Assembly: GCF_013337285.1 (NCBI RefSeq)
Contig: NZ_SUPW01000001.1
Span: forward strand, 558,001 to 622,000
Length of the DNA: 64,000 nt
DNA from: Agrobacterium tumefaciens
GTDB lineage: Bacteria > Pseudomonadota > Alphaproteobacteria > Rhizobiales > Rhizobiaceae
Direction: 5' to 3'
Below, piece by piece: positions 56,304-64,000 of this stretch (its first letter is position 1; every line of letters starts with the position of its first letter). The notes under the pieces were generated by a model. The model made no database searches and was not told where the DNA came from. It saw nothing but the letters and a program-made list of their open reading frames with translations. Position numbers and translations under genes: made by a program.

Positions 56304-56434
56304 CGTGGCAAAATCGCGGCGCGGACGCGCAAATGCAGGTCTGACAGGCCGGGGAATGCGAAATTTCCACCGTCAGGCAGAACAGACTGGCGGGACAGGG
56401 AGACAGGCCCCTGCCCGACGAAAGGGAGAAGGAC

Positions 56435-57382
56435 ATGATGAATTTCGGAAAGACGGCTTTGCGTGGCGCTGCTTTCGCCTTTGCGATATTTGCCGTTCCC
56501 ATGGCCGCCGTGCCCTATACCGGCCAGGCTTTCGCCGACGCCACGGTCAAGATCGTCGTCAACAAGACACCCATCACCAATGACGATATCGCCAAACGCG
56601 TCGCCTTCCTGAAGCTGCAGCGCCAGTCCGGCAATCTAAACGAAAAGGCGCGCGAGCAGCTGGTCGATGAGGCGCTGAAACGCGAGGAAATCGGCCGTGT
56701 GAAAATGTCGGTCAGCACCGATGAGGTCGATGCCGCTTTTGCGCGTTTTGCCGGCAACAACAAGATGAAACCGGATCAATTGTCGAAGGTGCTCGCACAG
56801 GCGGGCGTCGGCGCTGACCATTTCAAAGCCTTCATCGCCGTGCAGATGAGCTGGCCGCGCCTCGTCAACGCCCGTTACGGTGCGCGTGGCAAGATGTCGA
56901 ACCAGGATCTCGTCACCCGCCTGAAGGAACGCGGCGACAAGCCGGTCACGACGGAATATTTCCTCCAGCAGGTCATTTTCGTCATCCCGGAATCCAAACG
57001 CAATTCCATTACCGGCAAGCGCAAGTCCGAGGCTGAAGCCTCGCGCAAGCGTTATCCCGGCTGCGACCAGGCCATGACCTTCGCAGCAACCATGCGCGAC
57101 GTGGCGATCAAGGATCTTGGCCGCATTCTCGCGCCTGAACTTCCGGAAGACTGGAAGGCTTTGGTGGAAAAAACCAAGGAAGGCGGCACCACCGGCACCC
57201 GCGTGACCGAAAAGGGTGTCGAATATCTGGCCATCTGCAAGCAGCGTCAGGTTTCCGACGACTATGCGGCGGAGATGGTGTTCAAGTCCGAAGACCTGAT
57301 GAAGGCCAAGGACGGCGAAAACCCGAACGAAAAGAAATATATGGATGAGCTGCGCAAGAAGGCGCAGATCGTCAACACCTGA
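56435..57382 (+). CDS. surA: SurA-like periplasmic chaperone
   Basis: A 315-residue exported protein with a signal peptide (about 1-35, cleaved after AFA), a SurA N-terminal domain ([39 protein letters not shown]) and one parvulin-like domain (about 165-285, [14 protein letters not shown]). SurA folds outer membrane proteins in the periplasm, including LptD, whose gene is just upstream. Two Met codons in a row start the frame, with AAGGAC upstream. It has one PPIase-like domain instead of two, as in many alphaproteobacteria. Confidence 0.87.
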   Translation: MMNFGKTALRGAAFAFAIFAVPMAAVPYTGQAFADATVKIVVNKTPITNDDIAKRVAFLKLQRQSGNLNEKAREQLVDEALKREEIGRVKMSVSTDEVDAAFARFAGNNKMKPDQLSKVLAQAGVGADHFKAFIAVQMSWPRLVNARYGARGKMSNQDLVTRLKERGDKPVTTEYFLQQVIFVIPESKRNSITGKRKSEAEASRKRYPGCDQAMTFAATMRDVAIKDLGRILAPELPEDWKALVEKTKEGGTTGTRVTEKGVEYLAICKQRQVSDDYAAEMVFKSEDLMKAKDGENPNEKKYMDELRKKAQIVNT

Positions 57383-57408
57383 TACTGATACGAAAGCCGG
57401 GTCTTTCC

Positions 57409-58431
57409 GTGACACATGCATCCCTGCCGCTTGCCCTGACACAGGGAGATCCAGCCGGTATCGGCCCCGATATCGCCATCGCCGCCTGGGCCAGACGCCG
57501 GGAGAACGGTCTGCCGCCGTTCATCTTCATCGGCGATCCCGATGTGGTGGCCAGCCGTGCGGCGTTGATCGGCATGCCGGTCAATATCGAGACATGCGAT
57601 GTGGCGGATGCTGTCAGCGTTTTCGACCGCGCTTTCCCGATCCTGCCTCTTCCCGTCGGGTTCGAGGTTCAGGCGGGCCAGCCGCATGTCGGCGCTGCCC
57701 ATGCGACGATCAAGGCGATAGAAACCGCCGTTTCCCTGACCGTTGAGGGCAAGGCTGCAGCCGTCGTTACCAATCCGATTGCGAAATCCGTGCTTTACGA
57801 AGCGGGGTTCGGATTTCCCGGTCATACGGAATTTCTGGCCGATCTGGCTTTGCGCCTTAAGGGTGAGCAGGTGATGCCGGTGATGATGATTGCCGGCCCC
57901 AAGGTCCGCGTCGTGCCGGTGACGATCCATATCCCCGTCAAAGACGTGCCAGCTGCACTGACCGAAGAACTGATCGTCGAGACATGCCGCATTATCGATG
58001 CCGATCTGCGGCAGAAATTCGGTATAGAGGCACCGCGTCTGGCGGTTGCCGGGCTTAACCCGCATGCGGGTGAGGACGGCGCGCTTGGCACCGAGGACCG
58101 CGACGTGGTTCATCCAGCGACCATGCGGCTGCGCAAAGACGGGATCGATGCTTTCGGTCCCCTGCCCGCCGACACCATGTTCCACGATGCCGCCCGCAGG
58201 CGTTATGATGTCGCTGTGTGCATGTATCACGATCAGGCACTTATTCCGGCCAAGGCGCTCGGCTTTGACGATTCGGTCAATGTCACACTCGGCCTGCCCT
58301 TCATCCGCACCTCGCCGGACCATGGCACCGCTTTTGGCATTGCCGGCCAGGGCATCGCCAATGAGGCAAGCCTTGTGGCCGCGCTGAAAATGGCGGCGGA
58401 AATTTCCGCCCGCAGCCGGGTTGACGCATAA
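57409..58431 (+). CDS. pdxA: 4-hydroxythreonine-4-phosphate dehydrogenase
   Basis: A 340-residue enzyme of pyridoxal phosphate synthesis that oxidises 4-phosphohydroxy-L-threonine. The substrate- and metal-binding histidines are in [17 protein letters not shown] and [18 protein letters not shown] marks the N-terminus. GTG start at 57409. The stop overlaps the ksgA start by one base. The surA-pdxA-ksgA order is shared with E. coli. Confidence 0.95.
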   Translation: MTHASLPLALTQGDPAGIGPDIAIAAWARRRENGLPPFIFIGDPDVVASRAALIGMPVNIETCDVADAVSVFDRAFPILPLPVGFEVQAGQPHVGAAHATIKAIETAVSLTVEGKAAAVVTNPIAKSVLYEAGFGFPGHTEFLADLALRLKGEQVMPVMMIAGPKVRVVPVTIHIPVKDVPAALTEELIVETCRIIDADLRQKFGIEAPRLAVAGLNPHAGEDGALGTEDRDVVHPATMRLRKDGIDAFGPLPADTMFHDAARRRYDVAVCMYHDQALIPAKALGFDDSVNVTLGLPFIRTSPDHGTAFGIAGQGIANEASLVAALKMAAEISARSRVDA

Positions 58432-59261
58432 TGGCCACCATAGATGGACTGCCGCCGCTGCGCGATGTCATTCAGCGCCATGGGCTCGATGCGAAGAAAT
58501 CACTTGGGCAAAACTTCCTGTTCGATCTCAACCTCACCCAGAAGATCGCCCGGACAGCGGGGCCGCTTGAAGGCGTGACGGTGATCGAGGTCGGCCCAGG
58601 CCCCGGCGGCCTCACCCGCGCCATTCTTTCGCTCGGTGCCAAAAAGGTCATCGCCGTCGAACGCGACAGCCGTTGTCTGCCGGCGCTGGCGGAAATCGAA
58701 GCGCATTATCCCGGGCGTCTCGAAGTAATTGAGGGCGATGCCCTCAAGACCGATTTCGAGGCCATGATCCCCGCCGGTGAACCGGTGCGCATCATCGCTA
58801 ACCTGCCTTACAATGTCGGCACACAATTGCTGGTCAACTGGCTTCTGCCAAAAGCGTGGCCGCCTTTCTGGCTCTCGATGACGCTGATGTTCCAGAAGGA
58901 AGTCGGCCAGCGTATTGTGGCTGAGGAAGGCGACAATCATTACGGCCGCCTCGGCGTTCTCGCCGGCTGGCGCACGGTATCGGAAATGGCCTTCGACGTG
59001 CCACCGCAGGCCTTCAGCCCGCCGCCGAAGGTGACGTCCACCGTCGTGCACCTGCTGCCCAAGGACAAGCCGCTGCCCTGCGATGTCGCCAAGCTTGAAA
59101 AAGTGACCGAAGCTGCCTTCGGTCAGCGGCGCAAGATGCTGCGCCAGAGCGTCAAGAGCCTTGGCGGCGAAACGCTGCTGGAAAAAGCGGGCATTGACCC
59201 CACACGGCGGGCGGAAACGCTGTCGGTGGAGGAATTCGTGACATTGGCGAATTGCCTGTAA
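58431..59261 (+). CDS. ksgA: 16S rRNA dimethyladenosine transferase
   Basis: RsmA/KsgA, 276 residues, dimethylates two adjacent adenines (A1518, A1519) near the 3' end of 16S rRNA and checks small-subunit assembly. SAM motif I is [13 protein letters not shown], the acidic motif is VIAVERD, and the catalytic motif IV is NLPYNVGTQ. The N-terminal LGQNFLFD is typical. Loss of the enzyme gives kasugamycin resistance. Confidence 0.96.
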   Translation: MATIDGLPPLRDVIQRHGLDAKKSLGQNFLFDLNLTQKIARTAGPLEGVTVIEVGPGPGGLTRAILSLGAKKVIAVERDSRCLPALAEIEAHYPGRLEVIEGDALKTDFEAMIPAGEPVRIIANLPYNVGTQLLVNWLLPKAWPPFWLSMTLMFQKEVGQRIVAEEGDNHYGRLGVLAGWRTVSEMAFDVPPQAFSPPPKVTSTVVHLLPKDKPLPCDVAKLEKVTEAAFGQRRKMLRQSVKSLGGETLLEKAGIDPTRRAETLSVEEFVTLANCL

Positions 59262-59334
59262 ATACGCTCTGTGATGCACTGTTCTGGACGGTGGGACATA
59301 GGTCCGTTGGCCCGGCGAATAGAGGAACAAGCGC

Positions 59335-59946
59335 GTGGAGAATGCCGGTTTTCACTATAAGCTCGACATTCCCGCCGAAACGCCCGACTGCGCGGTTGTC
59401 TTGCTGCATGGATCGGGACGAACGGAAGAAGACCTTATCTCTTTTGGCCGCGCCACCTTTCCCAATGGCGTCTTATATGCGCCGAGAGGGGCTGTACCCT
59501 GGGAAAATGGCTTCGCGTTTTTTCGCAGAAAGCCTGACAGACAGCTCGATATCGGCGATCTGAAACATCAAGCTGTCAGATTATGCCGGTTTGTCACCTT
59601 CGTGTTTCAGCAGACGGGGCAAAGACCCATTCTCGTCGGATATTCGAACGGTGCGATCATCGCGGCTGAAACGATATGTCAGGACCGCCATCAGTCAAAG
59701 GGCGCTATCCTGCTTCGCCCCCTATCTCCGAGGAATGAACAGTCTCTTCCAAACCTCGCAGGATATCCCATACTTCTGCTTGCGGGCACCCGTGACGACC
59801 GGCGTCACCCCTCCGATGCTCCGCATCTGGCCGAGCAACTGGCTTCAGCCGGTGCGGAGGTTGTTCTGGAGACGATCGACGCGGGCCATGGATGGGCAGA
59901 GGATGCGATGGACGAGCGACTGTCCCGTCAATGGCTGGCGCGCTGA
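59335..59946 (+). CDS. Alpha/beta hydrolase, phospholipase/carboxylesterase-like
   Basis: A 203-residue serine hydrolase. The oxyanion loop is VLLHGSGRTEED, the nucleophile Ser104 lies in GYSNGA, the acid is in AGTRDDRRHP (about 153-155) and His185 in DAGHGW. It resembles YpfH-type carboxylesterases and the dienelactone-hydrolase-like group. The GTG start at 59335 lies 73 bases after ksgA on the same strand. Codon use is a little less GC-biased than in ksgA. It converges on gmk. Substrate unknown. Confidence 0.84.
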   Translation: MENAGFHYKLDIPAETPDCAVVLLHGSGRTEEDLISFGRATFPNGVLYAPRGAVPWENGFAFFRRKPDRQLDIGDLKHQAVRLCRFVTFVFQQTGQRPILVGYSNGAIIAAETICQDRHQSKGAILLRPLSPRNEQSLPNLAGYPILLLAGTRDDRRHPSDAPHLAEQLASAGAEVVLETIDAGHGWAEDAMDERLSRQWLAR

Positions 59947-59959
59947 CCCGCAGCATAAA

Positions 59960-60622
59960 TCAGAGCTGCGGTTCTTCCTCAAGCAGCGCCCGCACAAAGT
60001 CAAACATACCATGGCGACGGTCGCGGCGGACGCGTTCGGCTTTGACGATGGCTTCGACGGCCTCGAAGGCGGCCTGCAGATCGTCGTTGAGGATGACGTA
60101 ATCATAGTCGCGCCAGTGCTCGATCTCGGCGCGGGAATTAACGAGCCGGGTCTTTATCACCTCTTCTGTGTCTTCCGCCCGGCGGTGCAGGCGCGATTGC
60201 AGTTCGGTCATGGTCGGCGGCAGGATGAAGATCGAGACGACGTCGGCCTTCATCTTGTCCTGCAACTGCTCGGCGCCCTGCCAGTCGATGTCGAACAGCA
60301 TGTCGCGACCGGCAGCCATCGCTATTTCCACCGGATCACGCGGCGTGCCGTAAAAATTGCCGTGGACCTCAGCCCATTCCAGCAGTTCCTCGTTGTCGCG
60401 CAGGCGCTCGAAATCGCGCTTGGAGATGAAGTGATAGTGGATGCCCTCTATCTCGCTCTGGCGGCGCGGACGCGTCGTGACGCTGACGGAAAGGCTGATA
60501 TTCTTGTCCTTCTCGAGCAGGTTGCGGGCAATCGTCGATTTACCCGCGCCGGATGGCGAAGAAATCACCAGCATCAGCCCTCTGCGGGCAATCGTAACGG
60601 GAGAATCATTCACCGGGGCCAT
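59960..60622 (-). CDS. gmk: Guanylate kinase
   Basis: A 220-residue kinase that phosphorylates GMP to GDP. The P-loop is [10 protein letters not shown] (residues 21-30), the GMP-binding motif [19 protein letters not shown], and [12 protein letters not shown] and [10 protein letters not shown] are conserved. GGAG precedes the ATG. It starts 4 bases after the yicC stop; yicC-gmk coupling is widespread. Confidence 0.97.
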   Translation of the reverse strand: MAPVNDSPVTIARRGLMLVISSPSGAGKSTIARNLLEKDKNISLSVSVTTRPRRQSEIEGIHYHFISKRDFERLRDNEELLEWAEVHGNFYGTPRDPVEIAMAAGRDMLFDIDWQGAEQLQDKMKADVVSIFILPPTMTELQSRLHRRAEDTEEVIKTRLVNSRAEIEHWRDYDYVILNDDLQAAFEAVEAIVKAERVRRDRRHGMFDFVRALLEEEPQL

Positions 60623-60626
60623 GGGT

Positions 60627-61514
60627 CTACTCCAGATTTTGGACCTGCTCGCGGAACTGGTCGATAACCACTTTCAGCTCTATGCCTGCTGCGGTTACCG
60701 CACTGGCGTTCGATTTGGAACAGATTGTATTCGACTCGCGGTTAAATTCCTGTGCAAGAAAATCGAGCTTGCGGCCGACAGGCCCGCCATTTGCCAAAAG
60801 CTCGCGCGAAGCCTGCACATGGGCGCGCAGCCGGTCGAGCTCTTCGCGCAGATCCGCCTTGGTGGCGATCAGCGCCGCCTCGGCGTGAAGACGGTCACGA
60901 TCCAGCCCGTGCATGCCCTCGCCGATCAGGGCGATCTGCTGGGCAAGCCTTGCGGCGATCTGTTCCGGCTGGCGGGAAGGATCGTTTTCGATGAGCGCCA
61001 CCAGCGTCTCGATCCTGTCGATCTGGCCGGACAGGATGGCAAATAGCGATGCTCCTTCCCGCTCGCGCATGTCCTTCAGCTTCTCGACGGCCGCAGCAAA
61101 ACCGGCAAGCACATCGGCGTTGCGTGCGGCCTGCGCCTCAGCGTCATCTTCCGCCTCGCGAAAATCGACCAGCCCGCGCAACGACAGCAGTGTATCGAAA
61201 CTCAGCGGCTTGTCTTCGACGACATCGCCAAGTTCTTTCTTGAGCGCCAGAACAGCGGCGAGAGCATCACGGTTGATGACGGCCTCCAGCCGGTTTTCCG
61301 CAATCGACAGCGACAGACCTGCCTGAATATTGCCGCGGGCAAGATGCTCGCCGGCGATTTCCCGCAGCGCCGTTTCCAGCGCTTCAAGCCCGGTCGGCAG
61401 CCGCAGCCGCACATCAAGCCCCTTGCCGTTGACCGAGCGCAACTCCCACGCCCAGCGGTAACGGCCGGATGTTCCTTCGCTGCGCGCAAAGCCGGTCATC
61501 GATTGCAATGTCAT
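60627..61514 (-). CDS. yicC: YicC family endoribonuclease
   Basis: A 295-residue protein of the YicC/YloC family: N-terminal [28 protein letters not shown], and the C-terminal DUF1732 region with [23 protein letters not shown]. coli YicC is linked to RNase activity on the sRNA RyhB, and it is often coupled to gmk, as here. The MTGFARSEG start is almost invariant. Confidence 0.94.
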   Translation of the reverse strand: MTLQSMTGFARSEGTSGRYRWAWELRSVNGKGLDVRLRLPTGLEALETALREIAGEHLARGNIQAGLSLSIAENRLEAVINRDALAAVLALKKELGDVVEDKPLSFDTLLSLRGLVDFREAEDDAEAQAARNADVLAGFAAAVEKLKDMREREGASLFAILSGQIDRIETLVALIENDPSRQPEQIAARLAQQIALIGEGMHGLDRDRLHAEAALIATKADLREELDRLRAHVQASRELLANGGPVGRKLDFLAQEFNRESNTICSKSNASAVTAAGIELKVVIDQFREQVQNLE

Positions 61515-61579
61515 ATCTGGAAGCCCCCGTCATGCCGTACGAAACCGGGCCTTGCGCTAACAAGACCCGGTAAGAATTA

Positions 61580-62800
61580 TCAGTTATTGGCCGGTTTTTC
61601 CGCCTCTGCGCCACCTGGCTGGCCGTCGACGGCAACATCGGGACTGCCGCCGGCTGCCGCCTTTTCCGCCTCGATCTTGCGCCAGCGGCGGACATTGGCG
61701 TTGTGCTCGTCCAGCGTCTTGGCAAAAACGTGACCGCCCGTGCCATCGGCAACGAAATAAATGTCATCCGTGCGCCAGGGATTGGCGACCGCCTCAAGTG
61801 CGGCCCGGCCCGGATTGGCGATGGGCGACGGCGGCAGGCCCTTGATGACATAGGTATTGAACGGCGTCTGCTTCTGCAGGTCCGACTGGTAGATCGGCCT
61901 GTCGGAAGGTTTGCCGTCACCGCCGAACAGACCGTAGATGATCGTCGGGTCGGATTGCAGCCGCATGCCTTTCTTCAGCCGGTTATAGAAGACGGAGGCG
62001 ACATGGGCGCGCTCGTCATCCTTGCCGGTTTCCTTTTCGACGATCGAGGCGAGCGTCACGAATTCCTCGACGGTCTTGATCGGCAGGTCGGGGTCGCGCC
62101 GCTCCCAGATCATGTCGATCAGCTTGTCCTGCGCCGCGCTCATCTGGTTGATGATCTCTTCGCGCTTGGTGCCGCGGGTGAAGCGATAGGTATCCGGGCG
62201 AAGACTGCCCTCGTCAGGCAGGGCGGAGGGCAGCTCGCCATCCAGCACCTCGTCTGCGGCAAGGCGCGCAAACATCTGCTTGACGGTCAGGCCTTCCGGC
62301 AGCGACACGGAATAAAGGATCGACTTGCCGGATTCCAGCAGCGTCAAGATGTCCTTCATCGATGCGCCGGCCTTGATCTCGTATTCACCGGCTTTCAGCG
62401 TCTGGTCCTTCTGCAGGTAGCTACCTGTCATCAGGCGGAAAATACGGGCATTCGAAACAACGTCGTTACGCTCGAGATTATTGGCGATTTCGATGATGCC
62501 AGCGCCGTTGCGCACCGTGAAATGCGTGTTCGTCTCAAGCGGGCCTGGCTCCTGGAACGCGTTGATCATGTAATAGAAAGCGGCAATGGCCAGTACGCAG
62601 ACGGCAACCGCAAGCGTCATCAGAAAATTCAGGAAGATCACCAGCTGGCCATGGGCCTTGCGCGAGCGCTTGGGCGGAGCCGGCACCTTTTCCGGGCGCA
62701 GCGCCTCGGTCGGAGATTTCGGAATGATCGGGCCGCGATTGCCCTCGCTTCCACCGTCTCGTCCGTATGGTCCCTGGCTGTTCTGGTTCGTGTCGCTCAC
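61580..62800 (-). CDS. mltG: Endolytic murein transglycosylase MltG
   Basis: A 406-residue inner membrane enzyme that cuts nascent glycan strands. A cytoplasmic N-terminal tail (about 1-52, Pro/Gly/Asn-rich), one membrane segment (about 53-80), a LysM-like region and the YceG catalytic domain with the IVEKETG stretch (residues 253-259) that holds the catalytic Glu, followed by YNRLKKGMRLQSDPTI. A Gly/Pro/Ala-rich C-terminal tail of about 25 residues is present. GTG start with AAGGA upstream. Its place between fabF and yicC is conserved in alphaproteobacteria. Confidence 0.95.
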   Translation of the reverse strand: MSDTNQNSQGPYGRDGGSEGNRGPIIPKSPTEALRPEKVPAPPKRSRKAHGQLVIFLNFLMTLAVAVCVLAIAAFYYMINAFQEPGPLETNTHFTVRNGAGIIEIANNLERNDVVSNARIFRLMTGSYLQKDQTLKAGEYEIKAGASMKDILTLLESGKSILYSVSLPEGLTVKQMFARLAADEVLDGELPSALPDEGSLRPDTYRFTRGTKREEIINQMSAAQDKLIDMIWERRDPDLPIKTVEEFVTLASIVEKETGKDDERAHVASVFYNRLKKGMRLQSDPTIIYGLFGGDGKPSDRPIYQSDLQKQTPFNTYVIKGLPPSPIANPGRAALEAVANPWRTDDIYFVADGTGGHVFAKTLDEHNANVRRWRKIEAEKAAAGGSPDVAVDGQPGGAEAEKPANN

Positions 62801-63198
62801 CGTCGGTCCTTTTCAGTTCGGCGTTGTCAGCGCTTTTTGCGCAGGTAATGCGGCAAAAACAGGTTCGGAATATCTTCCTGCACCACATAGAGAGATCGTG
62901 AAGTTGTCTTTGCGTCCTTCACGAATCGTCTTTTCCGGCAAAGCCGGTCAGGAACAACCTTCTGCGGCGTGAAATCGCCCACACCGAGATAATCCTCCCG
63001 AAACCGGTAAACCGTCTCCCGTAAACGACTACAATATCGGCGCGAAAATCGAAATGGCTTTCGCTGACGCGCGATGCGTTCTTCAAAGGAAAGAGCACCC
63101 TCTTTCAGCACCCGCCGGGAGAAAGCCGCAACCGTCCGAGGCGGTTTGCGGCGCGGGTTGCCACCGCAACGGCAAAAGCCGCCGCGGCTTATATAATC
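62801..63198. other. Gap between fabF and mltG
   Basis: 398 bases between two minus-strand genes. A 94-residue frame (62827-63111, minus) is open but Arg/Lys-rich and without a family match, so I do not call it a gene. The gap probably holds a promoter for mltG-yicC-gmk. A compact hairpin sits just after fabF. Confidence 0.5.
63176..63190 (-). terminator. Possible terminator after fabF
   Basis: AAGCCG/CGGCTT stem of 6 bp with a 3-base loop, running into CTTTTG on the minus strand, 9 bases after the fabF stop. Short, so only possible. Confidence 0.38.
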
Positions 63199-64000
63199 TT
63201 ATGCTTCGTAACGACGCAGCACGAGGGAGGCGTTGGTGCCGCCGAAGCCGAAAGAATTCGAGAGCGCCACGTTGACCTGGCGCTTGCGGGCCTTGTGCGG
63301 CACCAGATCGATCTTCGTCTCCACATCGGGATTATCGAGGTTCAGCGTCGGCGGCACGATATTATCGCGGATCGCGAGCACGGCGAAAATCGCCTCGATT
63401 GCACCCGCAGCACCGAGAAGATGGCCGGTGGCCGACTTGGTGGAAGACATGGAAATCTTCGTAGCCGAATCGCCGACAAGCCGTTCGACTGCGCCAAGCT
63501 CGATCGTATCGGCCATGGTGGAGGTGCCGTGGGCGTTGATATAGTCGATATCATCAGGCGTCAGGCCGGCGCGCTTCAGCGCCATAGCCATGCAGCGATA
63601 GGCGCCATCGCCGTCCTCGGACGGGGCCGTGATGTGGTAGGCATCGCCGGAAAGGCCATAACCGACGACTTCGGCGTAAATCTTCGCGCCGCGCGCTTTG
63701 GCGTGTTCCAGCTCTTCCAGAACGACGATGCCCGCACCCTCACCCATGACGAAACCGTCGCGGTCGCGATCATAGGGCCGGGATGCCTTCTGCGGATCGT
63801 CGTTGTGCTGGGTGGAAAGCGCCTTGCAGGCGGCAAAACCGGCAAGCGCAATGCGGCAGACCGGTGATTCGGCACCGCCGGCAACCATGACCTCGGCATC
63901 ACCGAGCGCGATCAGCCGGGCGGCGTCGCCAATGGCATGCGCGCCGGTCGAGCAGGCCGTCACCACGGAATGATTCGGGCCGCGCAGCTTGTGGCGGATG
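63199..64000 (-). CDS. fabF: 3-oxoacyl-[acyl-carrier-protein] synthase II, 3' part
   Basis: The gene runs off the right edge; the last 267 residues are present. The visible part starts in [21 protein letters not shown], which holds the catalytic Cys, and continues with the two active-site histidines in NAHGTST and [12 protein letters not shown] and the C-terminal [15 protein letters not shown]. FabF elongates fatty acyl-ACP, including the unsaturated step. Since fabF-mltG-yicC-gmk normally follows acpP, acpP is expected just beyond the edge. Confidence 0.95.
   Translation of the reverse strand, partial: IRHKLRGPNHSVVTACSTGAHAIGDAARLIALGDAEVMVAGGAESPVCRIALAGFAACKALSTQHNDDPQKASRPYDRDRDGFVMGEGAGIVVLEELEHAKARGAKIYAEVVGYGLSGDAYHITAPSEDGDGAYRCMAMALKRAGLTPDDIDYINAHGTSTMADTIELGAVERLVGDSATKISMSSTKSATGHLLGAAGAIEAIFAVLAIRDNIVPPTLNLDNPDVETKIDLVPHKARKRQVNVALSNSFGFGGTNASLVLRRYEA

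Noticed and set aside
62827..63111. 94-residue minus-strand frame between fabF and mltG
   Set aside because: Basic, low-complexity composition and no family; kept only as a note in the gap entry.
1..64000. tRNA, rRNA, CRISPR, prophage or IS element
   Set aside because: No tRNA-like cloverleaf with CCA-side sequence, no regular spacer-repeat array, no transposase or integrase frame and no phage structural gene was seen on reading both strands.

Overview
The window is a gene-dense, high-GC stretch of an alphaproteobacterial chromosome. It is most likely from Agrobacterium (A. tumefaciens complex) or a close Rhizobiaceae relative. Pointers are the RopB/AopB-type outer membrane protein, the HdaA-type DnaA regulator, the alphaproteobacterial blocks lptF-lptG-lptD-surA-pdxA-ksgA and fabF-mltG-yicC-gmk, and the pairs purM-purN and ppk-ppx. 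The species call rests on gene content and recalled protein sequences, not on a search. I see no rRNA, tRNA, CRISPR array, prophage or insertion sequence; this is core chromosome with a few accessory genes.

Region by region. 0.2-10.4 kb: creD, aspS, an MFS exporter, rnd, a secreted protein, a membrane class III nucleotide cyclase, a secreted phytase-like esterase and a YunG-like protein. 10.4-17.7 kb: a small unknown protein and a hexapeptide acetyltransferase, then on the minus strand an AI-2E/PerM-type permease, hdaA, ppk, ppx and a possible small membrane protein. 17.9-22.4 kb: a frameshifted methyltransferase, purM-purN, an omptin-type outer membrane protease and a Phd/VapC toxin-antitoxin pair. 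22.4-29.3 kb: two tandem NudK-type Nudix hydrolases behind a molybdopterin oxidoreductase, rlmJ, an LPG-synthase-type membrane protein, RNase T2 and a GST. 29.4-34.6 kb: an AopB/RopB porin, a pteridine-reductase-like SDR coupled to uvrC, then pgsA-moaD-moaE. 34.7-38.0 kb: an orphan LivH-type permease divergent from an ABATE/CGNR regulator and a lipoprotein, with a perfect inverted repeat between them; then ndk and a second GST.

38.3-47.8 kb is a signalling region: a GGDEF-like protein with a GGNEF motif, an ABC-F ATPase, a secreted HbpS/GlcG-like protein beside a FixJ-type response regulator and histidine kinase, an EAL protein with a decayed GGDEF domain, and a membrane diguanylate cyclase with an intact GGEEF. 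48-51 kb: an aldose dehydrogenase of the Gfo/Idh/MocA family, holC and pepA. 51.5-59.3 kb: lptF-lptG-lptD-surA-pdxA-ksgA, covering LPS export, outer membrane protein folding, vitamin B6 and ribosome maturation. 59.3-64 kb: a small hydrolase, then gmk, yicC, mltG and the 3' part of fabF on the minus strand.

Points most worth a second look: (1) a histidine kinase - response regulator - secreted HbpS-like protein layout that recalls Streptomyces SenS-SenR-HbpS; (2) the permease/CGNR regulator/lipoprotein module with its 10-bp inverted-repeat operator candidate; (3) an omptin protease with intact catalytic residues; (4) a 17-bp tandem repeat array between pepA and lptF; (5) an Asp-Tyr-Lys pteridine-reductase-like SDR translationally coupled to uvrC.
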